64,000 nucleotides of DNA from Treponema succinifaciens DSM 2489 (GCF_000195275.1 NC_015385.1:496001-560000), one strand, 5' to 3'. Shown: positions 33,607-43,580, counted from the stretch's first letter. Translations and numbers: made by a program. The notes: generated by a model not told the origin, from the letters alone.

Positions 33607-33691
33607 TGAACTTAATTAATGATTGTTTGGCAGGGATAAAATTAGCTTTGCAGCATGAAAAGGAATATCTCAAGAGTATCTTTTGTGTTAT

Positions 33692-33788
33692 TTTAAGATT
33701 GCCGTATCAAGTACGGCAATGACATTTAGGGGTTATCAAAACCCTAAAAACGGCTGAGTCAAGGTCTTGAGCGTAAGCGTACCTTGAC
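33692..33788 (-). repeat. CTTGA-loop hairpin repeat, inverted copy, plus two further hairpins
   Basis: Read on the minus strand, 33727-33694 gives TGTCATTGCCGTA-CTTGA-TACGGCAATCT with a perfect 9-bp stem (33698-33706 with 33712-33720). Next to it are TTTAGGG/CCCTAAA (33725-33731 with 33742-33748) and GTCAAGGT/ACCTTGAC (33758-33765 with 33781-33788). They lie between converging genes (33606 and 33843) and could end transcription both ways. Nothing else is seen in this 236-nt gap. Confidence 0.6.
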
Positions 33789-33842
33789 CAGACGTATTTT
33801 GAACTTGTTGGATATTCCTTTAACATTTATTCTTCTTGCAAA

Positions 33843-34688
33843 TTATTTATGGCAAATCTTTTTTTCACATTCCTTGTAGATTGCGCTTGTCTTTGCAACA
33901 ACATCGGCAGGGATTTCCTTGATGTTCGGGTCGCCGGCAAGGTTGTTTTCTTTCAGCCAGTCGCGCACAAACTGCTTGTCGTAGGAAGCAGGACTTCCGC
34001 CAACCTTGTATTTGCTCAAATCCCAGAAGCGGCTTGAGTCCGGAGTCAGAACTTCGTCGCCAAGCACAAGCTCTCCGTTTTCGTCCAATCCGAATTCAAA
34101 TTTTGTGTCTGCGATTATGATTCCGTTCTTGTATGCGTGCTCGTAGCATTTTTTGTAAATCGCAAGGGCTGCCTTTTCAATCTTTGTTCCAAGCTCCTCG
34201 CCAAGGTCTTTTTTCATGTAGTCAAGAGTTACGTTTATGTCGTGTCCTTCCGCCGCTTTTGTGGAAGGAGTTACAATCGGCTCGTCAAGTTTTTCCGCCT
34301 GCTGGTATTCTTTTTCAAACTTGTGGCCAAGGAACGGCTCGCCTTTTTTGTACGCTTCGTACATTGAACCGAACATATATCCGCGGACAATCACTTCGTA
34401 CGGAATCATCTTAAGTTTTTTTACAAGGATTGTTCTTCCTTCAAATTCAGGCTTCTGGAATTCAGCCGGCATATCCTTTAAATCTGAAGAAATCATGTGG
34501 TTTTTCACAATGTCTTTTGTGTAGTCAAACCAGAAATTCGCAAGAGCGTTCAAAACCTTGCCTTTGTCTGTAATCATAGTTGGAAGAATAACGTCAAACG
34601 CGCTGATTCGGTCCGTTGTGACAATGACCATTCTTCCATCTTCCAAATCGTAAACCTCGCGGACTTTTCCGCTAGCATATTTTTTCAT
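33843..34688 (-). CDS. purC: SAICAR synthetase PurC
   Basis: Joins aspartate to CAIR in step eight of purine synthesis. The 281-residue protein has the usual N-terminus with GKVREVYDL, the conserved TDRISAFDVILP near residue 26, VRGYMFGSMYEAYKKGEP near 102 and SSRFWDLSKY near 220. AGGAG lies upstream of the ATG. It stands alone in this window; other pur genes are not nearby. Confidence 0.96.
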   Translation of the reverse strand: MKKYASGKVREVYDLEDGRMVIVTTDRISAFDVILPTMITDKGKVLNALANFWFDYTKDIVKNHMISSDLKDMPAEFQKPEFEGRTILVKKLKMIPYEVIVRGYMFGSMYEAYKKGEPFLGHKFEKEYQQAEKLDEPIVTPSTKAAEGHDINVTLDYMKKDLGEELGTKIEKAALAIYKKCYEHAYKNGIIIADTKFEFGLDENGELVLGDEVLTPDSSRFWDLSKYKVGGSPASYDKQFVRDWLKENNLAGDPNIKEIPADVVAKTSAIYKECEKKICHK

Positions 34689-34751
34689 ATATTGAACTCC
34701 TGTTTTTATAGAACGAAAGTATTATAAATCTTTTGCAGAGTTGAATTCAAG

Positions 34752-35396
34752 TTAGTTTGTGTTCTGTAAAAATCCTTTCTTTACGAGCGGAACTAGCATT
34801 CCTCCGAATGCGTTTCCTAATGTCATTATAATCAGGCAAAGAAAACTGTGAGCTGTCCAAGTGCGGGAAAGTGAAAAATAAAACATATCGGCAATGCTGT
34901 GCTCAAATCCGCTTAAAATGAACGCCATTACAGGAAGAAAAATCGCCAGAACTTTTCCAACTGGATTTTCGATTGTCTTGAATCCGTCCGCGGCAATGAA
35001 CATGAGAATTCCGCAGAAAAATGACAGAACAAGAAGGCTTAGAGGCGTGTCTGCTGATTTTACCGCGCACATTGCGGCTGCCTTTTGTGCTATTGAGCTT
35101 GCTCTTGTGCAAAGAATGAGGAAGGCAAAAACAAATGTTCCTGCAAAGTTTCCAAGCCAGATTAATGCGACTTCTGCGATGTATGAAGGCTTTTTTTCAA
35201 CAATGTAGCCGACTTTTCCCGTGTAAAGATAGAAGCCGAAGTTCAGGATTATAAAAAGCCCTGTTCCGAATAAAAACGCACCTGCGATTTTGCTTTCGCA
35301 CGAAAGAAATGCTGTTGCGCCGATTCCGATTGCGATTCCAGTCATAAACGAGCGCAAGATGATATTAAGCAATTTTGATTTTATTGAATTTTTCAT
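34752..35396 (-). CDS. Formate/nitrite transporter (FNT) family protein
   Basis: A 214-residue membrane protein with about six helices. GFEHSIADMFYF near residue 163 is the FNT signature, and GNAFGGMLVPL near the end is the second half-repeat motif. FNT channels form pentamers and pass formate, nitrite, hydrosulfide or similar monovalent anions; the substrate cannot be told here. It is shorter than the usual 260-280 residues, mainly at the N-terminus. A -10-like box 6 nt before the ATG and no Shine-Dalgarno suggest a leaderless message. Formate export would suit a fermenting anaerobe. Confidence 0.82.
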   Translation of the reverse strand: MKNSIKSKLLNIILRSFMTGIAIGIGATAFLSCESKIAGAFLFGTGLFIILNFGFYLYTGKVGYIVEKKPSYIAEVALIWLGNFAGTFVFAFLILCTRASSIAQKAAAMCAVKSADTPLSLLVLSFFCGILMFIAADGFKTIENPVGKVLAIFLPVMAFILSGFEHSIADMFYFSLSRTWTAHSFLCLIIMTLGNAFGGMLVPLVKKGFLQNTN

Positions 35397-35402
35397 GCGC
35401 CG

Positions 35403-35431
35403 ATTCTACTTTTTTTTGTGATTTTTGTCTT
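35403..35431 (-). promoter_or_regulatory. Candidate leaderless promoter of the FNT gene
   Basis: On the minus strand AAGACA (35431-35426), 17-nt spacer and TAGAAT (35408-35403) precede the ATG by 6 nt. The -35 box is weak (four of six matches), so confidence is moderate. Confidence 0.4.
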
Positions 35432-35471
35432 TAGCGGAATATAATAAAATTCTTTTCTTGTGCAAAATAAA

Positions 35472-35499
35472 TTGTAAATTTTTTATTGTATGATATACT
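35472..35499 (+). promoter_or_regulatory. Promoter of malQ
   Basis: TTGTAA (35472-35477), 16-nt spacer, and TATACT (35494-35499) with an extended TGa in front. RNA should start near 35506, leaving a leader of about 77 nt before malQ. Confidence 0.55.
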
Positions 35500-35582
35500 T
35501 AATGCTATCTCAAATTGTTTCAAATGTTTTCGTCTGTAAGGGCGATTTATTTTTATTAGAATTATTGAAATAGGTTTAAATT

Positions 35583-37601
35583 ATGAAAAAAAGAACCGGT
35601 GTTGTAGTTCCGCTTTCTGCATTGTACACAAAAGACAGCGCAGCCTGCGGAGATTTTCTTGCATTGAAAAATCTTGCTGACTTCTGCGAAAAGGCGGGAT
35701 TTTCTGTTGTTCAGCTTCTTCCTGTGAACGATACGGGGACTCAGTCTTCGCCTTATTCTGGGCTTTCTGCGTTTGCGCTTCATCCGCTTTTTATAAGAAT
35801 CAATGCGCTGCCGGAATTTGAAGCGGCTTTAAAGGGGTGCAAGCAGTTTGCTTCGGCATACAAAAATTTTGAAAAGAATTTTACATATAAGCGGCGGTTT
35901 GACTATGACGCTGTTGTGAATGAAAAAAATCAGCTTTTGCATCTTTTGTACAATTATATAGAAAAAACTTCTGCAAAATCAGAAAACGAATCTATGCAGA
36001 AACTTCCGGCGCAAATGGAAAAGTTTATCCGCGCAAACAACTGGATTATTCCTTATGCGGTTTTCAAGAACATAAAAGACGAAAATATGCAGGCTTCCTG
36101 GAAAAGCTGGGACGAGCAAGTGCGCAACGTAAGCCGCGAAAAAATCATGCTCAAATGGAATAACAAGGCAAAAAAATCCAGCCACAATTTCTTTGTCTGG
36201 TGCCAGATGCGTGCAAGCGAGCAGTTTAAAGAAAGCGCGGAATATCTTCGCTCAAAAGGAATAATTTTAAAAGGCGACATTCCAATTTTGATGAACGAGG
36301 ACAGCGTTGACTGCTGGACTTATCCTGAATTCTTTAGGCAGGACTTGCGCGCTGGTTCTCCGCCAGATGGAGAAAATCCGCTTGGGCAAAACTGGGGATT
36401 TCCGACTTATGACTGGGAGCGGCTTGAAGCAGACGGATTTGCCTGGTGGAAAGACAGAATAAAAGTTTCATCTCAATATTATGACGCATTCCGCATTGAC
36501 CACGTTCTAGGCTTTTTTAGAATTTGGGCTGCGAAAGAAACTGAAACAACCGCTTATCTTGGACACACAGTTCCGTATTCGGATTTTTCAAGAAAGGACT
36601 TGAACGATTTGGGATTTTCTGATGACAGAATAAAGTGGATTTCTGAACCGCACATTCCGACCGGGCTTATTGAAAATATAACTTGGAACCATGACGAGGC
36701 TGTTGCGTTCCTTGAGCAGGTTTGCGACCGTGTGAACAACGAGGAGCTTTGGAACTTTAAAAAAGAAATTTCTGGTGACAAGGAAATTTATTCCAAGAAA
36801 TTTTGCGATGACGAGCGCAAAGATTCCGCAGTGAAAAATGCTCTTGCTGAAAAATGGCGCGACCGTTCATTGATTCAGATAAAAAAAGACAGATTCATAA
36901 AAGTCTTTACGTTTGAAAAATCTTCAGCCTGGAAAACTTTAAGCTGGGACGAGCAGGAAAAACTGAAAAATCTTTTTGCCCGGACAGAAGAAAAAGAAAA
37001 CGGGCTTTGGAAGCAGCAGGCTCTTTCTACTTTGGGCGCTATTGTCCATGCTTCTGACATGATTCCTTGCGCGGAAGATCTGGGCGTTAATTTAAAAGTT
37101 ATGCCGGAAGTTCTTCAAAAACTTGAAATTCTTTCGCTTAAAGTTGTGCGCTGGTGCCGCGAATGGGAAAAAAACGGACAGCCTTATATTCCGTTTGACC
37201 AGTATCCAGCTTTGAGCGTTGCTACAACTTCCGTGCATGACAGTTCAACTTTGCGCCAATGGTGGAATTCTGAAAAAGACAGCGTAAGAGCATTTTTGTC
37301 TGCGTGCAAAACTGAAAACTGTCCTGATTCGAATTCTGCCTTTACTCCTGACATTGCGGAATTTATTTTGAAAACTGTTGCAAAGTGCGCAAGCTTGCTT
37401 CTTATAAATCCGCTTCAGGATTATTTGTTCCTTGAGCATTGTTTTTACCTTGAAAATGAAAATGACGAGCGCATCAATGTTCCGGGCAGCGTAAACAGTT
37501 TTAACTGGACTTATAGGATTCCTGTTTCTATTGAAGAAATGTCTGAAAACAAGTCTTTGTTGAACAAGATAAAAACTGTAGTTCAGCTGCACGACAACTA
37601 A
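35583..37601 (+). CDS. malQ: 4-alpha-glucanotransferase (amylomaltase)
   Basis: GH77 enzyme that transfers glucan chains in maltodextrin or glycogen metabolism. The 672-residue protein shows VVQLLPVNDTGTQSSPYSGLSAFALHP near residue 39, the nucleophile in AFRIDHVLGFFRIW near 303, the acid/base in CAEDLG near 496 and SVHDSSTLRQWW near 550. That places it among the longer, plant- or Clostridia-like GH77 enzymes. A large GH13-like gene follows 27 nt later, so the two probably act together on alpha-glucans. Confidence 0.93.
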   Translation: MKKRTGVVVPLSALYTKDSAACGDFLALKNLADFCEKAGFSVVQLLPVNDTGTQSSPYSGLSAFALHPLFIRINALPEFEAALKGCKQFASAYKNFEKNFTYKRRFDYDAVVNEKNQLLHLLYNYIEKTSAKSENESMQKLPAQMEKFIRANNWIIPYAVFKNIKDENMQASWKSWDEQVRNVSREKIMLKWNNKAKKSSHNFFVWCQMRASEQFKESAEYLRSKGIILKGDIPILMNEDSVDCWTYPEFFRQDLRAGSPPDGENPLGQNWGFPTYDWERLEADGFAWWKDRIKVSSQYYDAFRIDHVLGFFRIWAAKETETTAYLGHTVPYSDFSRKDLNDLGFSDDRIKWISEPHIPTGLIENITWNHDEAVAFLEQVCDRVNNEELWNFKKEISGDKEIYSKKFCDDERKDSAVKNALAEKWRDRSLIQIKKDRFIKVFTFEKSSAWKTLSWDEQEKLKNLFARTEEKENGLWKQQALSTLGAIVHASDMIPCAEDLGVNLKVMPEVLQKLEILSLKVVRWCREWEKNGQPYIPFDQYPALSVATTSVHDSSTLRQWWNSEKDSVRAFLSACKTENCPDSNSAFTPDIAEFILKTVAKCASLLLINPLQDYLFLEHCFYLENENDERINVPGSVNSFNWTYRIPVSIEEMSENKSLLNKIKTVVQLHDN

Positions 37602-37628
37602 AATCAAACTTTTTTATTGGAGTTAAAT

Positions 37629-40600
37629 ATGAAGATTTCTTACAATGAATTTCACATCAGCCGGAAAGTAAGAGAAGAATGCGATTTTGAAGATTCGCTT
37701 TTTTCTTCTGCCGGAAATGTTATTTTTGCAAACTTCAAGGCTGTGCATAAATTTCAGACAAAACTGAACGGGCTTTTTGATAAACGCGGTCAAAGTGAAA
37801 AAAAAGTTTCAGCAGGTTCTTTGAACGCAATGGGACTTATCGATGAAATTTTTCATTACGTCTGCATGATTTATAGAAGAGACAAAGCTCCGGATTGCTT
37901 TAAAAATCTTCTTTCTGACTTGGACAGAAATTTTTCAAAAGTAAAAATTGACAAATTGCTTTTGCAGTTCATGGAAGAGTTTCCTCCTGTTAATGTATTT
38001 AAAAAGGAAATTTCTGCGGAAGAGTTTTTAGAGCAGAACTGTATTGATGCCGGCACAAAAATGAAACGCTCAAACCGCGAGCAGGTTTTGGAGGAACTTG
38101 TGATGCTTCATCTTGCAAATGAAAATCCGGCGTTTCATCCGTTTGCAATTTTGTTTGACGATTCAAATCTTGTTGTCAACGCTGACTACATTAAAACTTG
38201 GAATCAGATTAAGGCATTCTTTTTGACTCAGCCTGTATTTGGTCCTAAGAACAATTCGCTTATAAATATGCTTAAAGAGCCTGTTGTTGCTTCTCCGACT
38301 TCTTTAAAAGGCCAGTTGGATTATATACGCACTTATTGGAGTGATGTTCTTGGCGAATGGATTCGTCGTCTTCTTGAGGGAATCGATACAATTTCCGAGG
38401 AAGAAAAAGCTGCCTGGCATCCTACAAACGGCGGCGAAGTTTCCATGGAAGCCTACACTTATGATGAAGAAAATCTGATGAAAGAATACGAGAGGTTCAG
38501 TCCTGACCGTGAATGGATGCCGAAAGTTGTTTTGATGGCAAAGACTGTTCTTGTATGGCTTTATCAGCTTTCTAAAAAATATAACCGCGATATTTCACGC
38601 CTTGACCAGATTCCAGATGAAGAACTTGATGCTTTGCGCGATGAGGGGTTTACGGGGCTTTGGCTTATTGGACTTTGGGAGCGCAGTTATGCTTCAAAAA
38701 GAATCAAGCAGATAAACGGAAATCCAGAGGCGGCCGCTTCAGCATATTCTTTGCTCGACTATGAAATTGCAGGAAATCTTGGCGGATGGCAGGCTTTGGA
38801 AAATCTTCGCTACAGATGTTGGATCCGCGGAATCCGCCTTGCAAGCGACATGGTTCCAAACCACACTGGAATGGACGGAACTTGGGTTACGGAACATCCT
38901 GATTATTTTATAACAACAAAGGAATGTCCATTCCCAGGTTACACTTTCAATGGAGAAAACTTGAGTCGCGATGGCCGTGTTTCAATTTATCTTGAAGACC
39001 ATTACTATTCAAAAAGCGACTGCGCGGTTTGCTTTAAGCGTGTAGACAATGCGACAGGCGATGTAACTTACATTTACCACGGAAACGATGGAACTGGAAT
39101 GCCTTGGAATGACACAGCCCAAATTGACTTTCTGAATCCAGTCGCGCGCGAAGCCGTTATGCAGCAGATTTTAAAAGTTGCCCGGAACTTCCCGATTATC
39201 AGGTTTGATGCCGCAATGGTTCTTGCAAAAAAACATATCCGCCGCCTTTGGTATCCTGAGCCAGGACACGGAGGAGACATTGCAAGCCGCAGCCGTTATG
39301 CTTTGACTTCCGCAGAATTTGAAAAACGCATTCCAAATGAATTCTGGCGCGAAGTTGTTGACCGTTGCGCTCAGGAAATGCCTGACACACTTTTGCTTGC
39401 TGAAGCTTTCTGGATGATGGAAGGATATTTTACACGTACTCTTGGAATGCACCGTGTTTATAATTCCGCCTTTATGAATATGCTCAAAAAGGAAGAAAAT
39501 CAGAAGTACCGCGACACTGTAAAAAATACAATAAAATTTGATCCGCAGATTCTAAAGCGTTTTGTAAACTTTATGAACAACCCGGACGAAGAAACAGCTG
39601 TGGCTCAATTCGGAAAAGGCGACAAGTATTTTGGAGTCTGCACACTGATGATTACGATGCCTGGACTTCCTATGTTCGGACACGGTCAGCTTGAAGGATT
39701 TGAAGAAAAATATGGAATGGAATACACCAAGGCCTACAAAGATGAGAAGGTTGATCAGGATTTGATGAATCGCCATTGGCATGATATTTTCCCTCTAATG
39801 CACAAGCGTTATCTTTTTGCGCCTGTTGAAAACTTTTTGTTCTATGATGTCTGGAATAATGGAACTGTAAACGAAAATATTTTTGCTTACTCAAATGTCG
39901 TAGGCAACGAGCGCACAATTGTTTTCTATAATAACAAGTATGAACGCGCCCAGGGCTGGATAAAGCAGTCATGCGAGTACGCTGTAAAAACTGGGTCTGA
40001 CGAAAATGACAAAGTGATGGTTTCAAAGTCTTTGGCTGAAAGCATGGGATTCACTTATGGCTATAATCACTATGTGATTTTCCGTGAGCATAGAAGCGGA
40101 CTTTGGTTTGTGCGCAGAAGCGATGACTTGATTAACAACGGAATGTTCGTTGCTCTTAACGGCTTTGAATATCAGGTTTATCTTGATGTTCAGCAAGTTG
40201 TTGACGGCACGGACGGAAAATACTTTAAACTTAATGAGCTTTTGAACGGTTCTGGTGTTCCTGATCTTGAAATTGCATGGCAGGAATTCCGCTACAAGGA
40301 TTTGTTTGCCGCTCTTAAAAATTTCGTTACAAAAGAGTTTATGCAGGATATTCACGCCTTGTTCTCTAGCGATTCTTCAAAAGAATTCAAGCTTGAAAAC
40401 AAAGAGCCAACGTCGCTCAAAAAAGTTCTAAAGTCTGCAAAAGAAGCTGCTCTTGCTTATTACGAAAAAGAAAACGAGTTTGCGCTTGAAGAAGAAAAAC
40501 TTGCGTCTGAAAATTACAAGAAAAAAGCAAAGTCAAAGAAATCTGAATCATCTCTTGAGCCTGAGCAGAAATTCAGGGCATTTGAGAAGTGCGTTGAATA

Positions 40601-41273
40601 TTTGTATGAGGCTTATTCTGCGCCGGAAGATGAAGATTCAGCAAACAACCTTGAGCTTGAGATTTCTTCTGGAATCAAGTCGAATGAATTCAGTGCGGAA
40701 ATTCTATGCGCCTTTGCAGCAGTTGCTTCCGCTGGCGGTGAAAACTGCAAGAAGTGGGGCTACAGCCGCAAACTTTCCGAGATAATCGAAAGCGCAGGCT
40801 TCTTCAATTCAGAAATGAGAAACAACTTTATCCGCATTTTTGAAAGCATGAAGATAAGCAGCCTGAACTTTGGAACTTCTGGATTTGTAAAGTCGACATA
40901 CACTGTGGCAAAATCGCTTGTGGATTCTGAAAATTCATTTGTTCTTACTGGTGCAAATGAATACAACGGAGTTCGCTGGTTCAACAAGGAAAAAATGGAT
41001 GCCACACTTTGGTATGCGTTTGCTTCCAACTGCATGACAAGCAAAAGAATCCTTCGCGAGCAGATTTTCAGGCTTTACAGAACTTTGTTTGCTTCAAAGG
41101 AACTTGCTGAATACAAGTGCGAGCAGTTTACAGAAGCCGTAAAGCCCGTGAAGATGCCAGCTCCAAAAACAGAGAAGGCAAAAGCAAAAAAATCTTCCGT
41201 GGAAAAAACTGATGCTAAAAAGCCGGCTGCTAAAAAAACTAAAAAAGATTCAAAGAGTTCAAAATCGAAATAA
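37629..41273 (+). CDS. Very large GH13-like alpha-glucan enzyme with lysine-rich tail
   Basis: A 1214-residue protein with an alpha-amylase-type barrel in the middle (about residues 320-760): EGFTGLWLIGLWERSYAS, then DMVPNHTGMDG, the nucleophile region IIRFDAAMVLAKK near 522, the acid/base region LLLAEAFWMM near 588, and MPGLPMFGHGQLEGF near 680. The N-terminal 300 residues and C-terminal 400 are not recognised. The last 45 residues are a lysine/alanine-rich tail (KTEKAKAKKSS-type) that may bind polyanions. No signal peptide, so it should act in the cytoplasm on glycogen or maltodextrins with MalQ. ATG 37629 has GGAG upstream. The 3' end overlaps thrC by 35 bp. Confidence 0.82.
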   Translation: MKISYNEFHISRKVREECDFEDSLFSSAGNVIFANFKAVHKFQTKLNGLFDKRGQSEKKVSAGSLNAMGLIDEIFHYVCMIYRRDKAPDCFKNLLSDLDRNFSKVKIDKLLLQFMEEFPPVNVFKKEISAEEFLEQNCIDAGTKMKRSNREQVLEELVMLHLANENPAFHPFAILFDDSNLVVNADYIKTWNQIKAFFLTQPVFGPKNNSLINMLKEPVVASPTSLKGQLDYIRTYWSDVLGEWIRRLLEGIDTISEEEKAAWHPTNGGEVSMEAYTYDEENLMKEYERFSPDREWMPKVVLMAKTVLVWLYQLSKKYNRDISRLDQIPDEELDALRDEGFTGLWLIGLWERSYASKRIKQINGNPEAAASAYSLLDYEIAGNLGGWQALENLRYRCWIRGIRLASDMVPNHTGMDGTWVTEHPDYFITTKECPFPGYTFNGENLSRDGRVSIYLEDHYYSKSDCAVCFKRVDNATGDVTYIYHGNDGTGMPWNDTAQIDFLNPVAREAVMQQILKVARNFPIIRFDAAMVLAKKHIRRLWYPEPGHGGDIASRSRYALTSAEFEKRIPNEFWREVVDRCAQEMPDTLLLAEAFWMMEGYFTRTLGMHRVYNSAFMNMLKKEENQKYRDTVKNTIKFDPQILKRFVNFMNNPDEETAVAQFGKGDKYFGVCTLMITMPGLPMFGHGQLEGFEEKYGMEYTKAYKDEKVDQDLMNRHWHDIFPLMHKRYLFAPVENFLFYDVWNNGTVNENIFAYSNVVGNERTIVFYNNKYERAQGWIKQSCEYAVKTGSDENDKVMVSKSLAESMGFTYGYNHYVIFREHRSGLWFVRRSDDLINNGMFVALNGFEYQVYLDVQQVVDGTDGKYFKLNELLNGSGVPDLEIAWQEFRYKDLFAALKNFVTKEFMQDIHALFSSDSSKEFKLENKEPTSLKKVLKSAKEAALAYYEKENEFALEEEKLASENYKKKAKSKKSESSLEPEQKFRAFEKCVEYLYEAYSAPEDEDSANNLELEISSGIKSNEFSAEILCAFAAVASAGGENCKKWGYSRKLSEIIESAGFFNSEMRNNFIRIFESMKISSLNFGTSGFVKSTYTVAKSLVDSENSFVLTGANEYNGVRWFNKEKMDATLWYAFASNCMTSKRILREQIFRLYRTLFASKELAEYKCEQFTEAVKPVKMPAPKTEKAKAKKSSVEKTDAKKPAAKKTKKDSKSSKSK

Positions 41274-42558
41274 CTGAATCTGTATCCTCCGGGGCAATTG
41301 GAGCTTTGTCAAGTTTGACAGGCTTAAATGCTTCGGTGATATTGTTCGGCATTGCAGGAGATTCTCCTAAGTTGTGCATAAGAAAATCTTTGCTAAGCGC
41401 AGGCGAGTCTCTTGCAACAAGAACAACAGCTCCGTCTTCTTCCGCTGCAACATCGTTTCTTTTTAGAACTGCCGCATAAGCCGCCGCTGTGTCGTGGTCT
41501 GCATAGACTTTGTATTGCATAAAAAGTTTTTTGCAGGCTGCTTCAATTTCCTTTTCTGAAACTGCCGCAGGATAGACAAAACTTCTAAGCATAAGTGAAT
41601 TTGCCTTGAAAATCTGTTCAAGTCTTTCTATGTTTGAAGGTGAAGCCGGATCTGCAGCTGTGCGTTTTTCAAGCGGAATCATGCTGTTCATAACCATGCA
41701 GTTTCCGCCGGCATCAAGGGTAAGTTCCGGTGTTGAAGGAACGATGAATCCGTTTACAGGAAGAGCCATTCTCCAGCCGTAAAGTCCCGAAACAAGATTT
41801 CCATAGTTGCCAGCAGGAACGGCATAAAAAATATCTCCGTTTGTAATTTCTTTGAGTCTTGAAAATGCGAATGTGTAGAAAAATGACTGCGGTAAAAGCC
41901 GGCCGATGTTTGCCGTATTTGCTACAGTCAGGCTGAGTTTTTTTACAAGCTGTTTGTCTGAAAAAATTTCTCTTATGATTTTGTGGCAGTCTTGTTCTGT
42001 TCCGTCTATTTCAATCGGATAAATATTTCCGCCGTTCCAAACAAAGCTTTTTTCATCGATTCCGCGTAGCTTTCCTTTTGGAGCAAGAAGAACAGACTTT
42101 AGAAGTTTTTTTCCGCCGATAGCTTTTGCCATGCACGCTCCAAGTTCGCCTGTAGTCGCATCGAGCAGAATGGCTTTTTTTCCGTCCATCTGTAGAATCG
42201 TTTCCAATGCGGAAGTTAAATAAGAAACTCCGAAGTCCTTGAAAGTTCCAGTTGCGCCGTGATAAAGCTCAAGAATAAAAAGATTTTTGTCCAGCTGTCT
42301 GAAAACTGGATCTTTTGGAAATGCGTGTGTTGCAATTGCTTCGCAGATTACAGGGCTGAATTCATCATTTATCATTGCGGAAGTAAGCGCGCCTGCAAGA
42401 GAAGCGAATGTTGTTTTTTCATTTGTATAATAAATCCAGCGGCGCAAATCGTCTGTGTCGTCTGGAACGTAAAGCCCGCCGTCAGAAGGAATGCAGTCCA
42501 AAACTGCCTGTTTAAATCCTACGATATTCCGGGCATCACGTGTGCTAAAAAATTTCAT
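41239..42558 (-). CDS. thrC: Threonine synthase
   Basis: PLP enzyme converting O-phosphohomoserine to threonine. The 439-residue protein has the MKFFSTRD N-terminus, the PLP lysine in HGATGTFKDFG near residue 106, and PAGNYGNLVSGLYG near 244 as the phosphate-binding loop. The last 35 bp overlap the tail of the GH13-like gene on the other strand. It shows that this organism can make threonine, unlike T. pallidum. Confidence 0.95.
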   Translation of the reverse strand: MKFFSTRDARNIVGFKQAVLDCIPSDGGLYVPDDTDDLRRWIYYTNEKTTFASLAGALTSAMINDEFSPVICEAIATHAFPKDPVFRQLDKNLFILELYHGATGTFKDFGVSYLTSALETILQMDGKKAILLDATTGELGACMAKAIGGKKLLKSVLLAPKGKLRGIDEKSFVWNGGNIYPIEIDGTEQDCHKIIREIFSDKQLVKKLSLTVANTANIGRLLPQSFFYTFAFSRLKEITNGDIFYAVPAGNYGNLVSGLYGWRMALPVNGFIVPSTPELTLDAGGNCMVMNSMIPLEKRTAADPASPSNIERLEQIFKANSLMLRSFVYPAAVSEKEIEAACKKLFMQYKVYADHDTAAAYAAVLKRNDVAAEEDGAVVLVARDSPALSKDFLMHNLGESPAMPNNITEAFKPVKLDKAPIAPEDTDSVISILNSLNLF

Positions 42559-42645
42559 TTATGTATCCCCAACCATTTTATTATTCAAAATAATAACATT
42601 TTTAGGGGCTTCTTTCAATTGAAGGACTTGATATGGAAAATTTTA

Positions 42646-42864
42646 CTATTCCTGCTTTGGCTTTTCTTCTGGTTTTGGAGCTGGTGTGGCTGCAGCGGCA
42701 GGTTTTTGTGCGGATTTTTTCTTCTTTGGTTTAGGCGGACGTTTTCTGTATTTTACAACGTAATTTCCGAGCGATATAAAAAAAATTGTAAGAATTGCAG
42801 CTGTGATAACGCGTATATCTTTTAAAACTGAAATGCAAAGATTGACAAGAGCCGTAATGTCCAT
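42646..42864 (-). CDS. Small membrane protein with Lys/Pro/Ala-rich tail
   Basis: A 72-residue product starting MDITALVNLCISVLKDIRVI: one membrane helix (about residues 17-38) followed by a basic segment (YRKRPPKPKKKK) and a Pro/Ala/Glu-rich tail. No family is recognised. I prefer the ATG at 42864; an ATG at 42945 would run through the promoter and start of hisH. There is no strong ribosome binding site, so expression is uncertain. Confidence 0.5.
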   Translation of the reverse strand: MDITALVNLCISVLKDIRVITAAILTIFFISLGNYVVKYRKRPPKPKKKKSAQKPAAAATPAPKPEEKPKQE

Positions 42865-42865
42865 A

Positions 42866-42894
42866 TTGAATTTATCGGCAGTTTTTAATATAAA
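42866..42894 (+). promoter_or_regulatory. Promoter of hisHF
   Basis: TTGAAT (42866-42871), a 17-nt spacer and TATAAA (42889-42894) give a good promoter with RNA start near 42901 and a 31-nt leader containing the TGGAG ribosome binding site. Confidence 0.6.
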
Positions 42895-42931
42895 CTTACT
42901 TGAAACATTCAATCTTTTGTTGGAGCAAAAA

Positions 42932-43579
42932 ATGACTGGAATCATAGATTACAATGCAGGAAATATAAAAAGCGTGGAGCATGCGCTTGAATACCTTGAT
43001 GCTCCTTATGTTCTTTCTGGAAATCCTTGCGAGTTAAAAAATGTTGACCGTGTGATTTTTCCCGGAGTAGGAGATGCGGCTTATGCGATGCAGCAGCTTA
43101 AGTTGACAGGCTTTGATTCTTTTTTGAAAGACTGGGCGGAATCTGGTAAACCGATTTTAGGAATTTGCCTTGGCTCTCAAATTGTGTTTGACTACAGCGA
43201 GGAAGGAGATACAGAATGCCTTGGACTTTTAAAAGGAAGCATAAGGCGTTTTTCATCTTTAAAGGATAAAGGCTTTGACACAAGTTTAAAAGTTCCGCAT
43301 ATAGGATGGAACAATGTTTCGTTTGCAAACGGAGGCTCTTCTCTGTTAAATGGAGTTGCGCCTGATTCGGATTTTTATTTTGTACATTCCTATGTGATTC
43401 AGCCGGAAGATTCTTCTATAATAAAAGGCTATGCGGACTACGGAATAAAAGTTCCTGCAATAGTTGAAAAAGACAACATCGCGGTTTTTCAGTTTCATCC
43501 GGAAAAATCAGGAAAGCCCGGACTTGGAATCTTGAGAAATTTTGTCTCTTCTGATCTTTCTGCAAAGGAGAAATTTTAA
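42932..43579 (+). CDS. hisH: Imidazole glycerol phosphate synthase subunit HisH
   Basis: Glutaminase that supplies ammonia to HisF in histidine synthesis. The 215-residue protein begins [19 protein letters not shown], has the nucleophile in [11 protein letters not shown] near residue 79 and the His-Glu pair in FQFHPEKSG near 192. ATG 42932 follows TGGAG; the open frame extends upstream to 42803 but would run through the promoter. hisF starts one base after the stop. No other his genes are in the window, so the pair is split from the rest. Confidence 0.95.
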   Translation: MTGIIDYNAGNIKSVEHALEYLDAPYVLSGNPCELKNVDRVIFPGVGDAAYAMQQLKLTGFDSFLKDWAESGKPILGICLGSQIVFDYSEEGDTECLGLLKGSIRRFSSLKDKGFDTSLKVPHIGWNNVSFANGGSSLLNGVAPDSDFYFVHSYVIQPEDSSIIKGYADYGIKVPAIVEKDNIAVFQFHPEKSGKPGLGILRNFVSSDLSAKEKF

Positions 43580-43580
43580 A

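Noticed and set aside
42865-42945. Longer start for the small membrane protein, in hisH leader
   Set aside because: It would begin inside hisH, cover its promoter and has no ribosome binding site.
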